Of a stretch of 64,000 nucleotides of DNA, positions 31,636 through 43,392 are shown in pieces. Source of the stretch: Hydractinia symbiolongicarpus. Lineage: Eukaryota; Cnidaria; Hydrozoa; Anthoathecata; Hydractiniidae. The stretch spans positions 13,702,001 through 13,766,000 of the forward strand of contig NC_079884.1 in the NCBI RefSeq assembly GCF_029227915.1, given 5' to 3'. The translations under genes and the position numbers were made by a program. The notes under the pieces were generated by a model that made no database searches, was not told the origin of the DNA, and was given only the letters and a program-made list of their open reading frames with translations. The number at the start of each line of letters is the position of its first letter. The stretch's first letter is position 1.

Positions 31636-34600
31636 CGTAGACGCATGGTGAGCATTGTAACGTAGATGAACGCCTTCACAATTAATATTCTTGTTATGTT
31701 TTTTACTGATTTAGATTATGGCGAGATTTTTAGATTAAACAACAAACCCGCCTAAGTATTTCAAAAATATAAGCTAGAGCAAAATGCTTGTGACAAACAA
31801 AAAAACAAAAAACAAACAAACAAACAAACAAACAAACAAACAAGAAACAAAACAAACAAACAAGAAAAAACAAACAAACAACAAAACAACAAAACAAAAC
31901 AAACAACCATACAAGCGTGTAATAAACTTTTACCTCTTTCCAAATATAATAATGACTCATAAAACATCCGATTTCTCCAAACGTGAGCGGTCTAAACAGA
32001 GAGGTATGATATTAATGAAAACAGAGGCACTGTTTTCTTTAACACTCCGTCTGTGCGAGTTTCTTCTGTTTGAGTTTCACAGTTATTACAAAAAGAACTA
32101 AGTAAACAGACTTGCTAACCCTCACGTATTTCTGTTATTGAATTAATACACTATTTTAAAATAAAATAAACCTAATTTTAATGTCCGGGTTTTTAAATAA
32201 TTCCATGAAAAGCCTTGTATTTGGCTACCATTGTTTATTTTCGATCTAAGTTACTGTTTTATCCAGTGTTCAGATATTTAGTGGTAATCTACAATGTAGA
32301 GCTCCCACAAATTCTTTTAAACAATTTTGTGAAGGTAGCCTTTGTTTTCAAGGCACTCTTATGACTTTTTACAAGTGACTAAGGCACTAATAATATATTG
32401 TGCATTTTTTGTACATAAAACTAATATAAATGACGTCATTAAAGTTTAGTTTATTTTATTTTAAAATAGTTTATTACAATTAATTCAATTTTAAAGAGTC
32501 TTTTTAAATGTCTAAATGTTATGAATCAACAACAAAGTTGAGATGAAAAGAAATTAAGGTTTGAAGTTAGCTTCTAAAAGAAATTTTAGAGGAATAATCC
32601 AAAATACGGGATGCTCAAAGATGCTCTCTAAAATTATGAAGCACTAATCGTAAGGACAGGTTGTCAATTACAGCAAGATTAGAATTTACCTTTTTAAGTA
32701 CGGATCTTCAAAGTCAACCATTGGCACCACACCCAGCTCATCAACTTTTTCCTGAGTAAAATTTCTAAACAATGAGATAAAAATTCACATTTTATTGCAG
32801 ACTTATTCAAGAAAAGAAAATATTTAATATTTTATTTAGGAACATGAAAAATTAAGACCAATGAGTTTTAATTGCATATAAGGACCATTTCTTAACTAAA
32901 AAAAAAAATAAAAAAAATTAGAGCAACAAATTTTATGCCTAATCTAGATTTTAATCAAGAATTTCTAAGCTGCATGTACAATAAAATCCTAACTTTCCAT
33001 CCACTGCTTCGAAATATTTCCATTTTAAACCTAATTCTTTCAAAGATAATTTCATTCGTTCATATCGGTCAGGTCTTCGCTTGAGATTTATCATAAAGAT
33101 CTAAAAAACATAAGGAGAGATTATTCTACAACCCAAACAAAATAAGATGTTACATTCCCAATTTTGTGAGACTTTTGAAGAACTTGCTTCGTAAAATGTT
33201 AAAAAAATTACTTTACACAAGTACAAATTTACCGAAAACATACAAGCATGAAAAAGTAAAATTCCAGACAAATCATAAAAAGAGAAAGCTTTGAAAAAAA
33301 ATGTCATGATCAAGCATTTTCCTACTAAATAAAATAACTAACACATTCTGGTCAAAGTTCTCTTCTCTGCTTTACCTCAGACATTCATTTTACTACAAGT
33401 ATATCAAACTCACCTCATCAAATCCTGCATAAGTTGGTGTTGGAAATTCATATGGAACATTCTCGCTTCGGATAAGTGGTGGGTTAAAAGCTAAAAATTG
33501 TAACACAAAACTTCTTTCAAAAATTAAATCTACGATTTGAATAAATAAAACACTCTAATACAAGTTTTTAAAATGTTTATACTATACCCATATAGTCAAT
33601 GAACGTGTCCACAAAGGTTTCCTTTTTGCCTTCCAAAGACATCGATGCTGGGTAAGTCTCCATTAAATATCCAAAATGATGCACATTGCAAATATGCAAG
33701 GGAATGCCTGGATAAAAAACAATGTTGATACAGAATAATATAAATAAATATAAATAATACAGAATGTCGAAAATATTGATTGTCATTAAGCTATTGATTA
33801 ATTTGATTAAGTAAGGAAGTAAAAGTTGTAAGAGTTCTATACGCATAGTAGATAAATGTTGACAGCATAGAAGATAAAGAATGAAATCGAGAATTGACGT
33901 TTGCATTGCATATAATTTACAAAAACCAATATGCAACCTGCACGTTTTGCGGAATCAGCAAAAATGAGTATATCATCAAGTGCACCAGTGTAGGCCTCTT
34001 CTATTGGATAAAATTGCAACTTGTCTGTAGCATTATTTCGTAAATGGATTAGGTATGTCGAATGAACCATAGGGACTGGAAATGTTCCAACAAGTTCCCA
34101 TCTCAGCATGGTGAAATACTCTGGAACTCTCTTATAGTAACCCTGAAAAAAATCTAATACATCTAATATGAGGAAGTATTTATCATGACCAATATGTGAT
34201 AATTAGACATGCATAGGAATTCGAAGTCAAACTCACAGACAGTGAGACAGTCAGACAGACAACAGGTAAATATAATAGATTAATTGTTAGCATGTGGACA
34301 AATCTACGGGTTTGCGCATTGTACTATATCATGAGCGTTACTATTTTGTGCAGGTTCAGCATGAAAAGAGCAACTTAGCAACTATTTTGAACAGAATGTG
34401 GCTATTATTATAGAGATGTGGTTCAACAAAACAAAGAGCAGTTTACACTTACGTCTTCATTCACACCTCCCCAAAAATTGGAATACCCAGACTTCATGTC
34501 AAAAGTTCGAAACATAGGTGCAACAATAGTTCTAGAAAATTGGAAAATGTTTTATTTTAAGACACCTGCATAAAGGGAGTGACAATTAATCTGTATTGAA

Positions 34601-37600
34601 TACATAAAAAATTAAAAAGAAAGAGCTTAATTCTACATACTTTTTTTGGTTTATTAGCTCAGTCAGGCTTTCTGGATCTAGCAGAAAATTGTCTCCATCG
34701 ATAACCTGTACATATTTAAGGATGTTAAATAACTACTTTATAGCAATTGATAATGTCACATTTCTATTTGCATAAAAAGTATCCTTATAACTTATATAGA
34801 GCATTGAAGAATCCTAAAAAAAATAATTTAATATCTGAAAACGCATTTGACCCAAAAGCATTAGGCTACATATCAGTATTGGGCACTACAGACAAAAATC
34901 GCCTTAAAGTTAAAAGGCTTAGAGTTGAAAATGTGTTTTTTATAAAAACAGGACATATATACAGTAAATTGTTCATTACCAAAAGATAATCTGCCCATTG
35001 GTTTCTTGCTTCATCCAAAACATTTTGTCTTAACTTTAATAAGTTCACATATCTTGACATTGTCCACTGATTAGGACCTCTAGCATCCTCATAAACGTGT
35101 GGCTGTTCTTCATGTTTAAGAATGATACGGTGATACAGGTGTTTCACGTTTTGTGTCCAAGCGGACAAAACATTAAATGTCCCATCCTCATTGTGGTCTG
35201 TTTGAATACTAAAAGTATAAAAAGCTGCTTATATACATGAAGTTTTTTAGGCTATCAGGCAAAATCTCATTGGAATCTAGAAGTAGAAATTAATAGTCAG
35301 TTGCAAAATTCATTCCAATGTAGTATACATTATGCTTAACCTTACTTGTGTCATTTATTTAGTAACTTTATCAATAATGGAAATGTTTCTTAATAATAGT
35401 TTCAGCATAATTGCATAAAATGTATTTAAATGTAATGAAACAATGCACAGTACACTTCCCATGGATGTCAATGACGTCTGGAACAAAATAAATTATTTCT
35501 CATTATTTCTCATAAAAATTTAAAAGAAAATTTAGAATATAAATAAGATTTTGTAACTCACTTATCAGGTACAATAATGGAACTGTACTATGAAACATAT
35601 CTGTATTGATACTGTGCTGATTTTTAACTATCAAATGGGGTTTTGGCTTTATTTGTTTATTTATAGGTCAAAATTGATGGCTTTATTAAAGGGAACCTGA
35701 GGTATTAAATGGCGTTGGACTTATATTATAGAGCTTAAAAAGTTGGTTAACAAGTCTTTTTAAATTTTTTAAAGTTCACATTTATATATTATATATATTT
35801 TTATATATTCACATTTAAAGAATTTTAGATTTAATTATATTGCATAAATTATGATGTCATATTTAAATACTAGCAAATTTTGACAATTTCTATCATCAGT
35901 AATTTTAGACCTGTTAAGGGATGTGCATTGAAACTTCATTAATGCATAGATAATATATAGGTGAATTGATTAACAGAAATTTTTTTGCCAGAGTGACACT
36001 CGTATGCTTGTTCCAGGTTTCTTAAATTTTTTCCAATGATCCAGTAACTCGAGATCTGCAACTTGAATGTATTATATGAATATATATTTTCTACTTTTAA
36101 TTAGAAAATAGGAGAAAATAGGCTTTTTGGGTAGTGAAATGTGCATGCTAGTGTAAAACCAAAATTTATATTGTACACATCTTCTCCACCCCTTAATGTC
36201 AAAACTAAAAGGTGTAATATTTAGGTGTTGTCAATATTTGAATGCACAAGTGCTCATATGTATGCTCGCATAGCATTAATTTGCTACTGTATTTAGGTTG
36301 CCTGATTTTGAATTAAATCAGCTGGTCTATATCTTAGCATTGTTTTCTTGGTTTTTTTAAATTGGTTTTTGATTTGTCAATTTGTTTTTTTATATTTACA
36401 TCTTGTTTTAGCCTGTAATGTTCCAATGAAACCATTTATTTACACAACAGAATAATGATGATTAATTGTTTTTAGGCAACTTCGCATTTATTTATTAGTA
36501 TTTTCAAAGTAGCTAAAATTTCAACCTAAAATTATAATGTGTAATCACCTGGAATTATTCACTACAGCAGCAGCTTAATTTAACCAATTACAATAAATAT
36601 TACAAGCAAAGAAAGATTGCTTATAACCCCATGTGATAAAGATTAGCTTAATGGCCTTTTAATTACATAAATTCTCATTATTTGACATTATTTTAGGTAG
36701 TTGTGAATAAGTGCTAATAATCTAAAATATGAGACCCTGCATACACTGTTATGTATTGTTTTAAATCTTGACTCTTTTAAAGTCAGGAAGTATAAAGGAT
36801 TATTTTTGTATCTACAATATACATATCAACTCAAATACGCTTTTGTTTTTATATACTTTTAGAAAGGAAAACACACTTATAAATAACAATACACAGCCAC
36901 AAATAAAAAAACAAAAACCAACAACCACAACAAAAAACAAAAAAACAAAAACCTCAATAAAAAACAAAACTTAACACAAAAAACTTGAATTCTTGTAGGT
37001 TTGGCAGTTCATTTGTTTAAAATATTAATCTTTGAGCACTATTTTAAAAAATGTAAAATATGGGAATACAATGTTGTCTCATTTCTTAACTTTATCAATA
37101 TTCTGTTTCCAATAACAGCCATATTTAAGCTATTTTTTCTTGGATCATCAGAATTATAGAATTGTGCAAATTTATACACTAAGTACAACTGCCTTTACAA
37201 GTAGTCAAACAATTGATGTTTTATGAAAAATTGACCATGCAAATCAACTGCAGTGAAAATGTTTTACTTCAATTGAATATTAGAGTCAAACTCTTTTAAA
37301 ATTTAAAAACTTGAAATACAATAAATCCTTGATCATATGGTATTAAAAATTTCCGATCTTATATAATTTTTGTTGATAAATCCAAATATGTCACTGATAA
37401 ATCCAAATATGTCCAAATATGTCCTTTTCCCAAAAAGTTTTGTTTTCTCTTTTAAAATTTGATGATGTTAAACCGGATCCAAGAGAATAGCTACCTACCA
37501 AACCTACCCTAGCAACACAAGGAGGGGTTACTAATTTACAATCCTTACCATATTGATATCCGGTCCTTCGGGTAATTCAGCCGTTCAATATATCCTAAAA

Positions 37601-37769
37601 ACGTTGGCAGCGAATGTTCTTCATTCCTTGATATTATTGATATAACAACAGTGGGGTATTTATAATAAATTATGTCTTCAGTTCCATTGTCGTTAATGAT
37701 TCCCTCAACTACACATAAGTAGAGAAAAAAAACAATCAATAATTTATTAAAATTAGAATTTAATAACAT
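30008..37769 (-). CDS. COLGALT1: Procollagen galactosyltransferase (GT25), 13 exons
   Basis: ER-lumen enzyme that adds galactose from UDP-Gal to hydroxylysine of collagen. Exons (descending): 37549-37769, 34980-35208, 34641-34705, 34453-34531, 33938-34142, 33588-33707, 33414-33490, 32994-33100, 32690-32764, 31934-31991, 31189-31322, 30511-30714, 30008-30281; all phases agree, about 615 residues (human about 622). Residues 1-23 are a signal peptide, which favours the ATG at 37767-37769 over an in-frame ATG at 37880. The first glycosyltransferase domain has TDHNEDGT, WADYLLVIDGDNF (DxD-type D153/D155) and YSNFWGG. The second has FMINLKRRPDR, GEIGCFMSHY, VLEDDVRF (425-430), YSYWTLGYVI and EPLLIYPTHYIGDDGYVSDTE. 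The C-terminus HGEL is a KDEL-like retrieval signal. COLGALT1 versus COLGALT2 cannot be separated in an invertebrate. Confidence 0.95.
30303..30500. repeat. CAA trinucleotide tract filling an intron
   Basis: About 200 bp of imperfect CAA/ACAACAA repeats make up nearly all of the 229-bp intron between the last two exons of the galactosyltransferase. On the transcribed strand this is a TTG-rich tract, which produces long spurious Val/Leu/Cys-rich frames. Confidence 0.92.
31571..31634. repeat. CAGA tetranucleotide microsatellite
   Basis: About 16 uninterrupted CAGA units inside a galactosyltransferase intron. Confidence 0.97.
31797..31905. repeat. CAAA tetranucleotide-rich tract
   Basis: Imperfect CAAA/CAAAA repeats, same intron as the CAGA tract, just downstream of the 58-bp exon 31934-31991 on the transcribed strand. 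Confidence 0.9.
35209..37548 (-). other. First intron of the galactosyltransferase (2.3 kb)
   Basis: AT-rich, with an A/C-rich low-complexity stretch (about 36895-36970) and a short direct repeat ATAAATCCAAATATGTC (about 37376-37420). No coding material or bounded repeat identified. Confidence 0.6.
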
Positions 37770-38059
37770 TTTAAATTTTCTGTGTAGTCGTTTCCCGAGC
37801 AGCACTTGTTTAAACTGTCTGGAATTGTCCTTGGTGGCGATTAAAAGCGTGTAATGTTTACATTTTAAATTCGCGAACACATGTCTGCGACGGCCACTAG
37901 CATTCTGTAAAATACATAATTTGCATCTCGATCATTTGCGGAAAGTAGGACAATTTTATTCTTGAAAACCTTGGATAAACAAGATCAGTCAAAACAACAT
38001 CAAGAACAAAGCTGTTGTAAGCCATGATAACAAACACACACAACAAAGCGTTGTAAAGT
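37770..38059. promoter_or_regulatory. Bidirectional promoter interval
   Basis: Only 290 bp separate the start codon of the collagen galactosyltransferase (-) from that of the ankyrin/HSP70-lid gene (+). Both transcripts must start here unless one has a remote 5' exon. No confident TATA or other core element was recognised. Confidence 0.55.
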
Positions 38060-40984
38060 ATGTTTGACGAGTTTTTCAACGTATGTGTAAGTGGAGATTA
38101 TGAAAAACTTGTTGAATTATTAGAAGTCGACGTAGAAAAACCTTTTTTAAAGGCAAAATCTGAAGATGGTAAAACAGGGCTCGAATTGGCTTCTAGTTTT
38201 GGACACCTGAATATAGTCCAGGAACTTTTAAAAACTGGTGCACAAATTAATTCAGTATCAGATAGAGGTAAGATAAAATTTAATCTTTAAATGTTTAATC
38301 TAGCAACCAAACTTAGGAATAAAGTTTCTGGGTCCAGTCATAACCTACTCTATTTCTTCGCACTTGCTGTATTAGAAACTTTCCTTGTTTGATGATAGGT
38401 TATAGTTTAATTCATTGGGCAGCATGCTGGGGCCACCTTCATGTTGTGAAATATCTTGTTGATGCTGGCGCTCATATTTCCTGCAAAAACATTCACAATG
38501 AAACAGCAAAACAGATAGCAGAACGTTACAAAAGAAATGACTGCGTGATATATCTTGAAAAAGCTGGTAAGTCCACATTGTACCTGTGTCTTTTCTTTCT
38601 TCTCAGCTTCTATCTTCTGGCTAGCAACGTTTCCTTCACTTAGCAACCTTTCTAACTGTGGTACATTGTCTGTAATACGTACTTTTTTATATAGGCATAA
38701 CAATATATTTGAATATTCAGGTGCAGGTGAATTTAAGCTTTGGCACACCCTTCTGATGTGTGTTTTTCCACCTTATTTGTATTGTAATTAAAACATTTAA
38801 TACCTACGCTGTCTGAACTTGGTCTTGTGTAATTATACCTTTAGTTTTGTGTCTGTTCTTGTAAAGCTAAAAAACGGGGCAATTTTATCAGAACGATATG
38901 GCTCATAAGACAATGTTTAATTTTTTTATTTGCTACTCCAATAGCATAACATAAACATACGCTAAGCTTGGTTGTGTCTTTTGTATAAGGATATCCCAGC
39001 CTAATTTCTAATTTTCATTTGCTTGTAACGTTAAGTTGGTGTAGTTTTAAGACTGTGTAATTGTACGATTGCATTACATCACTCGGATTTCTTTCTCACC
39101 ATCTAGAAACCACCACCCAATACCCTTATAAAAAACATGTATATTGTGAACATTGTCCTCAATATTTTTAACAGAATTTTCAAAAAACACTTTTTCTGGC
39201 CAATCCACTTTTATTATTGTGTCAACGGCCCTGTATTTTACAAAAACGTCTAATAAACCTTTTATAATTAACACCTATGCCTATCGCAAAGAAAATTAAT
39301 TCCCTTGAATTCATGATTTTTTCTGACTCGCGTTTCATTTATTGTGTTAAACTACTTAAAGTACACAAAAGGTAGGCCCAGCGAAATATTTTAAAAAATT
39401 TTCAATTTTTGCAATTTTTTTCTTCGTTCCGCGAGAAAAAATTTTCAGATGACTCAAGTGTTTACAAAATTTACATCGGAATTAATTTTCGCCACCGATA
39501 AGAAAGAAAAGCGACTTATGATACAAACACTAGTAGCAAAACAAAAAACGTAACAGTGTGAATAATGCGATCGTAATTTATGATGATTAAAGAAAATAGT
39601 CTTCTTATTTTAGTAAGAGTTTTTTATGGTATCATCCTATCTCTTTCCTATTTATTCAGTCGGTGCAAGTAATACAAAAACATTATTCCCAAAATACGTT
39701 GAAATGGGCTATTTGCTAAAGTTAATTGTCGTAAAAATGTTTTAACTGGGGGAAAATGTCATCATGTTACAAAAGAATGCTTTAATTTTAGGAAAACATT
39801 TTTGCCTTATATCGCGTATTTTCATAAAATATGCAAAAATAAGTCCCGTCAACAATATTTTTTTATCCCAACCGCAAAAATAAATCTCGGCGAGAAATAT
39901 TTTTTCGTCAACCACGTACGTAAAGAAAATTAGTTTTTGTCTGATGTTTTAAGATAAAATATACTATGGGCGTCGCAAGGTGGGAAATGTGTAATGACTA
40001 AAACACAGGTCTCGATAAAGTAATTTCAGAAAGTTCGAGTTAACAAGAAAACAATTGTGTACGGTTTCTACGATGTTTGACTTCTAAGATATTCGAGTTT
40101 TCAAGATTGCTTCTCCTTATTCCCGAGTAAAAAAGTTCGAGTTATCAAAAAGATTGAGTATTTAAGAGTTAAATGTACTAACATTAGGCCCAATATTATT
40201 TTTTTCTAACGAACTTTTAGCATTAAAAAAATAAGGAATGTTTTTTGGGCATCTACTTCTTTAGTTCTACATTTATTAGGAGTTTTTTTTCAGCATAGTC
40301 TATAGACTATGTTTTTCAGGAATTGACGGAGTATAAAAGATTCGACATTGATTTTTTTCTAAATTACGTGCTTTGCGTGCTCACGTGTCTATTGCTTTGC
40401 ACAAATGTTAAGGTTCATTCAGTAAGCTGCACGCAGAATAATAATAAAAGCACCTTGTTATTCACGACAATATTTCATTACTATCATCCCGTTGATTCTA
40501 ACTAAGGTTAACTAAGCGACAATAATTATTCTACTAAACGGAGGAGCACCCCAAGACAGGTAACCAAAAGAACCTCTTTAATGAAAGTATATATCGTAAA
40601 TGAACGAAGGAGAAGAGAAAAATGCCGCGACGGCCTGACTAGGTAGGTCATTTAAGGCACATGGAATATGAAGGCATATAAAACATTAAGGCGTCAAGGC
40701 ACATAATTTAGGAGACTCCTGTTGAGATATAAATTTTGTTTTTAGAACTTCTTTTCGAGCTGAAGCGTCTGGCAACAAGTTATAAAGAAGTGATTGCTGA
40801 TCCCGAAAAGAACATGGGGAAATTAACTAAGGAGGATAAAATTCACGGGAACAGATATTGCGATGAGAAAATATATTGGATAGAAAATAATCGAGACATG
40901 GCTAGTGCGCAACAAATTTCGGATAAAATAAACGAGTTAAAAGAGCAACTTCGTGATAGCATGAGTAAACTTGATGACTCCTGA
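38060..40984 (+). CDS. ANKRD45: Ankyrin-repeat protein with HSP70-lid-like tail (ANKRD45-like)
   Basis: Exons 38060-38267, 38399-38566 and 40746-40984 join in phase to give 204 residues. Residues about 5-125 hold three ankyrin-type units, including DGKTGLELASSFGHLNIVQELL and LIHWAACWGHLHVVKYLVDAGA. Residues about 126-204 are helical, with GKLTKEDKI...CDEKIYWIENN...KINELKEQL, a spacing like the C-terminal lid of HSP70 proteins (GKI..EDK..., C...I.WL..N, K..EL). An ankyrin domain followed by an HSP70-C-terminal-like segment is the layout I associate with ANKRD45, a protein linked to cilia and cell division in vertebrates; the orthology is inferred. It is divergently transcribed from the galactosyltransferase. 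Confidence 0.75.
40030..40165 (+). repeat. Iterated TTCGAGTT motif cluster, MITE-like
   Basis: GTTCGAGTTAACAAG, ATTCGAGTTTTCAAGATTG and GTTCGAGTTATCAAAAAGATTG occur as three spaced copies in about 120 bp of intron 2 of the ankyrin gene. The pattern looks like the internal iterations of a small DNA transposon; ends were not defined. Confidence 0.4.
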
Positions 40985-43392
40985 TGCTTTATGCCCACCT
41001 AATTTTCGCTGTTAATAGTGTCATTCTTTGTAAATATTCCTTATCAAGCAAGTACATATTTCAGTTTCAAATTTAATTATTTAAAACTTCCACCTTTCGC
41101 AAGCATTTATTTTTACAGTTTTTCACAAACCCAAATATTTGCGACTTATCTGAAAAATTGTGATATTTTTACGACAGATAATTTCGCAAATCAAGGTCTT
41201 TAAAATAGCGCATTTTTTATCCCGATTCAATGTTTTAAAATCTACCATATTACATGAAATTAATTAAGCATGAAATTAATGCGGTTTGCCTCTAACCGCG
41301 TTGATTTCATATACGCAGTAAGTGATAAGCGTTCATTTCGTGAACGTCAATTTTGCGCAAAAATTGTAACTTGAGCCATCAGGTTCTTTTCTTGCTTATT
41401 TAAAATACTTTTATTTCTGAAAGCTTACTAAAATTGATGAATCTTCGGTATCTGCAATTAATTCTGCAAATTTCGGAAAAACGAGATTTTGGGCGACAAG
41501 GCATTCTGCAAGCATTTTGGGACTACTTATCAGCAAAAAAACTGAAGTCTTTTTACACCTTGACTGCATTGGTCTGATGAACACAGAAGAAAAGTATGGG
41601 AGTATAAAATTCTAAATATGTATTTTAAAAAAGTTCTTCAGACTTTCCCTGAACTCAGTAATTTATTTGTGTTGGTATTTCATTAAAAGCAGATTTGGCG
41701 TTTCATTAAAACCAGATTGAGACCTTAAAATTGTAGTTTTGAAAACGCAACATAATTTCAAGATTAATAAGAAGTTCAGGAACGTGCAAAGTTCAAAAAA
41801 TATTTTTAGCTATCTATATAATATTAAAATTCTTATATACACATCACACGCGGAAAAAACATTTCGGGAAAGGTTAAATTTCGTAGATCATAACCACAAG
41901 CAGATAGGAACGTCGTTTTCAACCCCGTTCCTAGGTCCCATATAACACACCCCAAAAATTGGCAGAGTTCACTTGTTAAAGTTCATAGAAATATAAGGAC
42001 TTGTTGGTTACCACAAAAATCTTGATTCATGTTAATTACTACATGCTCCGTTTACTTGAACTCCTAGATGTTTTTGGGTCGGACGACGGAGGGAGGGGGT
42101 GCTCCACAATGCGGGAAATCTGGAAACCGCGTTGGACAATTCATATGCCAAATAAAGCTCTCGTGGCCTACCGCTTGTGGAGAATCAGTTAGTTCATGTA
42201 ATTTGGCAATTTAAATAAATGGGCAAAAACGGCTATTTTTTGAAATGTTTATTCCGTAGTTGTACGTGACCAATCAAACCTGTACATAGCGGACACTCTT
42301 TGATGTATCGTTTACGGTACCCCTTATAAAATATCCTCTGTATGACGGACACCAGAACACAGATCCTTTTTCTGTAACCACAGGTGTCTGCTTTTTACAG
42401 GTTTGACTGTGTACTGAAGCATAAAGAAATTAAAGTTAAAATAACAATTTAAACTTACATATAAACAATAAGATACAATGATAATTAAAGAGAATTTACA
42501 AACGTTTCACTAGCAGCTACAAAGTGTCGAGAAGTCTTTTTATTTTATACGTGGACTAAGAAGCAAGTTAATATGCGAAATATCTCGTATAAATTAACTT
42601 GTAAAAAACTGACTGGAGAGATTCTTGCAAATATAAACTAATCGTAGCCAAAGGTTCGGGAAACCATAAGATATCTTAATTTCCTTTATTTTTTAAAGCG
42701 TAAAATTTCGAAGCCATATACATATTTTTTTTATAAAAATTCGTTTCTTGAACATCAGACGCCACTATATTTGAATATTAGGCTCAAAATAACTTTTTTC
42801 TAAGAATCACAAGGATCAAACTAAAAGATATAATTCTTACAAAAAAACTTTACCACATCCAAAGGAAAACATTTAAAAATAGAAACAACATAATACAACG
42901 TGAAAAAAGTTGATGAAGTCGTCCAGTTGTCGCATTAGCTTTCTTACGTTATATCTTCCCAGCTTCGTGATGGTTCGGTTTTTTATTTATCAACTAAAAG
43001 TAGTAAAAGTAAATGCAGTTTTTTTTATCACCGTTGGAAATTTAAGTGGTGCAAATGTTTTTCTCCTTACTTTTAGTCCCGAATGCCTCGCTTTCTTTTC
43101 CAGCTCGTTTATAAATGTTAAAAAAAAATTCTAATCTTTTTAATTTATTTTCATCCATATTGTAGTGGCAGCCTTTTTTTCTCAAAGTATGGTTTATTTT
43201 CACAGTTTCTTGCACCATCTAATTAAACCCTCCCACTCCTGTTTATTAGGCTTTTTAAAAAATTTTTCCGCTTTGTTTATTTTGACTTCATCGCAGAGTC
43301 AGTATCTATGCGTAAAAAAAAACATAATGGCTGCAACCATATACAAAAATATGAGAATCCCTTGTCATGAGACAAAACTCTGCGAATCTCCT
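40985..43392. other. Convergent spacer
   Basis: Lies between the ends of the ankyrin gene (+) and ZNFX1 (-). It holds one MITE (42274-42406) and a short hairpin around 41270-41310 (GAAATTAATGCGGTT/AACCGCGTTGATTTC). No gene recognised. A missing terminal exon of ZNFX1 could lie in the right part. Confidence 0.45.
42274..42406. mobile_element. 133-bp MITE
   Basis: TCAAACCTGTACATAGCGGA at the left and the inverted copy of TCAAACCTGTAAAAAGCAGA at the right, both continuing to CAC, give TIRs of about 23 bp with three mismatches. Internal GTGTCC/GGACAC motifs repeat. Non-coding. Confidence 0.7.

Noticed and set aside
31406-31967. Frames encoding SVCLSVCL and related repeats
   Set aside because: Translations of the CAGA and CAAA microsatellites in an intron.
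33577-34109. Two separate minus-strand genes suggested by long frames
   Set aside because: Both frames contain single exons of the galactosyltransferase and run on into intron sequence.
37770-37880. N-terminal extension of the galactosyltransferase from an ATG at 37880
   Set aside because: It would bury the hydrophobic signal peptide behind 37 basic residues; the ATG at 37769 gives a normal signal peptide.
39074-39274. Minus-strand 66-codon frame in the ankyrin gene intron
   Set aside because: Some protein-like character (VDWPEKVFFENSVKNI), but no family recognised and no splice partners; not enough to support a gene.
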